From: an uncultured Lachnospiraceae bacterium
GTDB taxonomy: Bacteria > Bacillota > Clostridia > Lachnospirales > Lachnospiraceae
Assembly: GCA_902797675.1 (NCBI GenBank)
Contig: CADBTR010000008.1
Span: 1 to 34,391, forward strand
DNA: 34,391 bases
Reading direction: 5' to 3'
A program made the position numbers and the translations under genes. The notes beneath the pieces were generated by a model, which saw only the letters and a program-made list of their open reading frames with translations, was not told the DNA's origin and ran no database searches. Below, in pieces: positions 33,158 to 34,391 of the stretch (position 1 is its first letter; each line of letters begins with the position of its first letter).

Positions 33158-34005
33158 TATTCCTGTTCCTGCTTGTCAATCACCTTATCTACAATCGGTT
33201 CCAATGCATGATCCTCATACAATTCAATGGTTCCCATATCGCTGAGTGCAGCCAGTTTCGGATTGATCGGCATTCTGGCAACGGAGCTGATCCCGTATTC
33301 CTGTGCGATCTCATCCATCTGACTTTCTCCGAATACCGGAATTTTTTTGCCGCAATCCGGACATTCCAGATATGACATATTCTCGATGATGCCGGATACC
33401 TGAATATGCATCAGATCCGCCATGCGAACTGCCTTCTCCACAATCATCTTTACCAGACTTTGCGGGGAAGTCACCACGATCACGCTCTCCACCGGAAGGG
33501 ACTGATATACCGTAAGAGGAACATCTCCCGTTCCCGGTGGCATATCCACAAACATATAATCAATCTCTCCCCAATGTACTTCCGACCAGAACTGCTTTAC
33601 CATATTTCCCACAACCGGTCCTCTCCAGACAACCGGATCGGTTTCGCTCTCTAAGATCAGATTGGTTGACATGATCTTGATTCCGTATTTTTCCGAACAG
33701 ACAGGTTCCAGTCCCTTCTCTCCGGCAACCGGTCTTGCATTAACGCCAAATGCCTTTGGAATAGACGGACCTGTAATATCCCCGTCGAGTATTGCGGTTT
33801 TATATCCTTTTTTTGCTGTGGCAACCGCAAGCAAAGAAGTAACCATTGATTTACCTACGCCGCCTTTTCCGCTGACTACGCCGATCACATGTTTTACACT
33901 GCTATGCGCGTTCAATGGTTCTGAAAAATCAGGTTTTCCCTGTCTGCTTGGACATCCCTCACAGGATTCTTTGCTGCAGCTTTCATTCTCACATTCTTTC
34001 GCCAT
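33157..34005 (-). CDS. mrp: Mrp/NBP35-family Fe-S carrier P-loop ATPase
   Basis: A 282-residue cytoplasmic ATPase of the Mrp/ApbC/NBP35 group, thought to carry and insert [4Fe-4S] clusters. The deviant Walker A is GKGGVGKS at residues 46-53, with DGDITGPSIP and FVDMPPGTGD further on. The C-terminal CxxC (C215, C218 in ECPDCGKK) should hold a bridging cluster in the dimer. The N-terminus has an extra Cys cluster (CENESCSKESCEGCPSR), as in many anaerobes. I chose the ATG at 34005 with GAGGAGG upstream. It has its own promoter and is coupled to the small membrane protein downstream. Confidence 0.95.
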   Translation of the reverse strand: MAKECENESCSKESCEGCPSRQGKPDFSEPLNAHSSVKHVIGVVSGKGGVGKSMVTSLLAVATAKKGYKTAILDGDITGPSIPKAFGVNARPVAGEKGLEPVCSEKYGIKIMSTNLILESETDPVVWRGPVVGNMVKQFWSEVHWGEIDYMFVDMPPGTGDVPLTVYQSLPVESVIVVTSPQSLVKMIVEKAVRMADLMHIQVSGIIENMSYLECPDCGKKIPVFGESQMDEIAQEYGISSVARMPINPKLAALSDMGTIELYEDHALEPIVDKVIDKQEQE

Positions 34006-34071
34006 GTTTTTCCTCCTCGAATAACGATAGTTTATTATCTGACTCATCTTTCTATCATTTTAATTACTTTT

Positions 34072-34100
34072 ATTCTATCATGATTTCCGGTTTTTAGCAA
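34072..34100 (-). promoter_or_regulatory. Promoter of the mrp operon
   Basis: TTGCTA (34095-34100), a 17-bp spacer and TAGAAT (34072-34077), 66 nt upstream of the mrp start codon. Confidence 0.65.
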
Positions 34101-34135
34101 GTTATTCTGCCTTTTGCACATAACCGGAAATAAGA

Positions 34136-34166
34136 GAAGGCTGCCGCAAAATGTGCAGCAGCCTTC
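34136..34166. terminator. Intrinsic terminator upstream of mrp
   Basis: GAAGGCTGC pairs with GCAGCCTTC across a 13-nt loop. T-rich tracts follow on both strands (CTCTTTATTTTG on plus, CTCTTATTT on minus). It probably ends a gene outside the window. The 68 nt between it and the right repeat hold nothing I recognise. Confidence 0.6.
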
Positions 34167-34234
34167 CGGACTCTTTATTTTGTTGTAACGTACTTCATTA
34201 CATCGAATAATCGCGTACTATCAGGCTTACGATG

Positions 34235-34391
34235 TTGAATGTCGCATGGCTTTAGCCATGCGACCTACTTGCTGCCAACGGCAGCAATTCCCGTAGGTCG
34301 GAGAGTCAAACTCCCACCTACGTAAGTTTCCTTTCTTTACTCACCACCTATAGAGGTGGGAGATTGAATCGGAGTGCCGTTGAAATTACAT
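34235..34391 (+). mobile_element. Structured repeat, right copy (IS200/IS605-like non-autonomous element?)
   Basis: The same element as at 1-149, in the opposite orientation. In order: TTGAAT; a perfect 10-bp hairpin GTCGCATGGC/GCCATGCGAC (34241-34264); a second hairpin (34261-34300) with CGACCTAC/GTAGGTCG; and a third (34311-34362) with CTCCCACCT/AGGTGGGAG that can alternatively fold CACCT/AGGTG locally. It ends with GATTGAATCGGAGTGCCG. There is no ORF. The outer boundary and any target-site motif cannot be fixed because the window ends here. Confidence 0.6.

Overview
This window looks like chromosomal DNA of a motile, anaerobic Firmicute, most probably a Lachnospiraceae-type Clostridia. The signs are a Bacillus-like flagellar gene order, a CodY regulator, a B12-dependent methionine synthase paired with a RACo-type corrinoid activator, a gut-type GH127 arabinofuranosidase, a Cys-rich Mrp/NBP35 ATPase and strong AGGAGG ribosome binding sites. 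All 27 genes I can support lie on the minus strand, so transcription runs from high to low coordinates. I saw no plus-strand gene, rRNA, tRNA, CRISPR array, prophage or intact transposase gene.

Layout in transcription order (right to left). (1) 34005-31108: Mrp/NBP35 ATPase translationally coupled to a small membrane protein, then guaB with its own promoter, a candidate CodY box and a terminator. (2) 31041-23115: a tightly packed mixed operon, GH127 glycosidase - PAP2 phosphatase - fabF - RACo-type activator - metH. This metH has no S-adenosylmethionine reactivation domain. (3) 23038-21827: a secreted coiled-coil protein ending in a SleB/CwlJ hydrolase domain. (4) 21666-17375: carA-carB with a clear promoter and a perfect inverted repeat in the leader. 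(5) 17374-17134: an intergenic region full of hairpins. (6) 17133-13550: M18 aminopeptidase - eukaryotic-type UDP-sugar pyrophosphorylase - unknown 8-TM protein. (7) 13381-7734: comM - dprA - topA, then codY with its own promoter. (8) 7624-170: start of the large flagellar operon, flgB-flgC-fliE-fliF-fliG-fliH-fliI-fliJ-ylxF. fliK would be expected next, but the window ends first.

Both ends of the window lie inside two copies of the same roughly 150-nt structured repeat, in inverted orientation with their equivalent ends pointing outward. Each copy carries three hairpins and no ORF. They resemble non-autonomous IS200/IS605-type ends or another mobile structured-RNA element. One stem shows a compensatory base-pair change between the copies. 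The left copy sits 20 nt after the ylxF stop, inside the flagellar operon. A second, unrelated intergenic repeat (a GAGCAGG hairpin next to a GCGGTGTAGCCGTAT box) occurs at 13.4 kb and 17.2 kb.

The window is mostly conserved core genome. The points most worth a second look are the flanking structured repeat, the metH/RACo pairing, the second intergenic repeat, the coiled-coil SleB hydrolase, and the CodY-like sites at codY and guaB.
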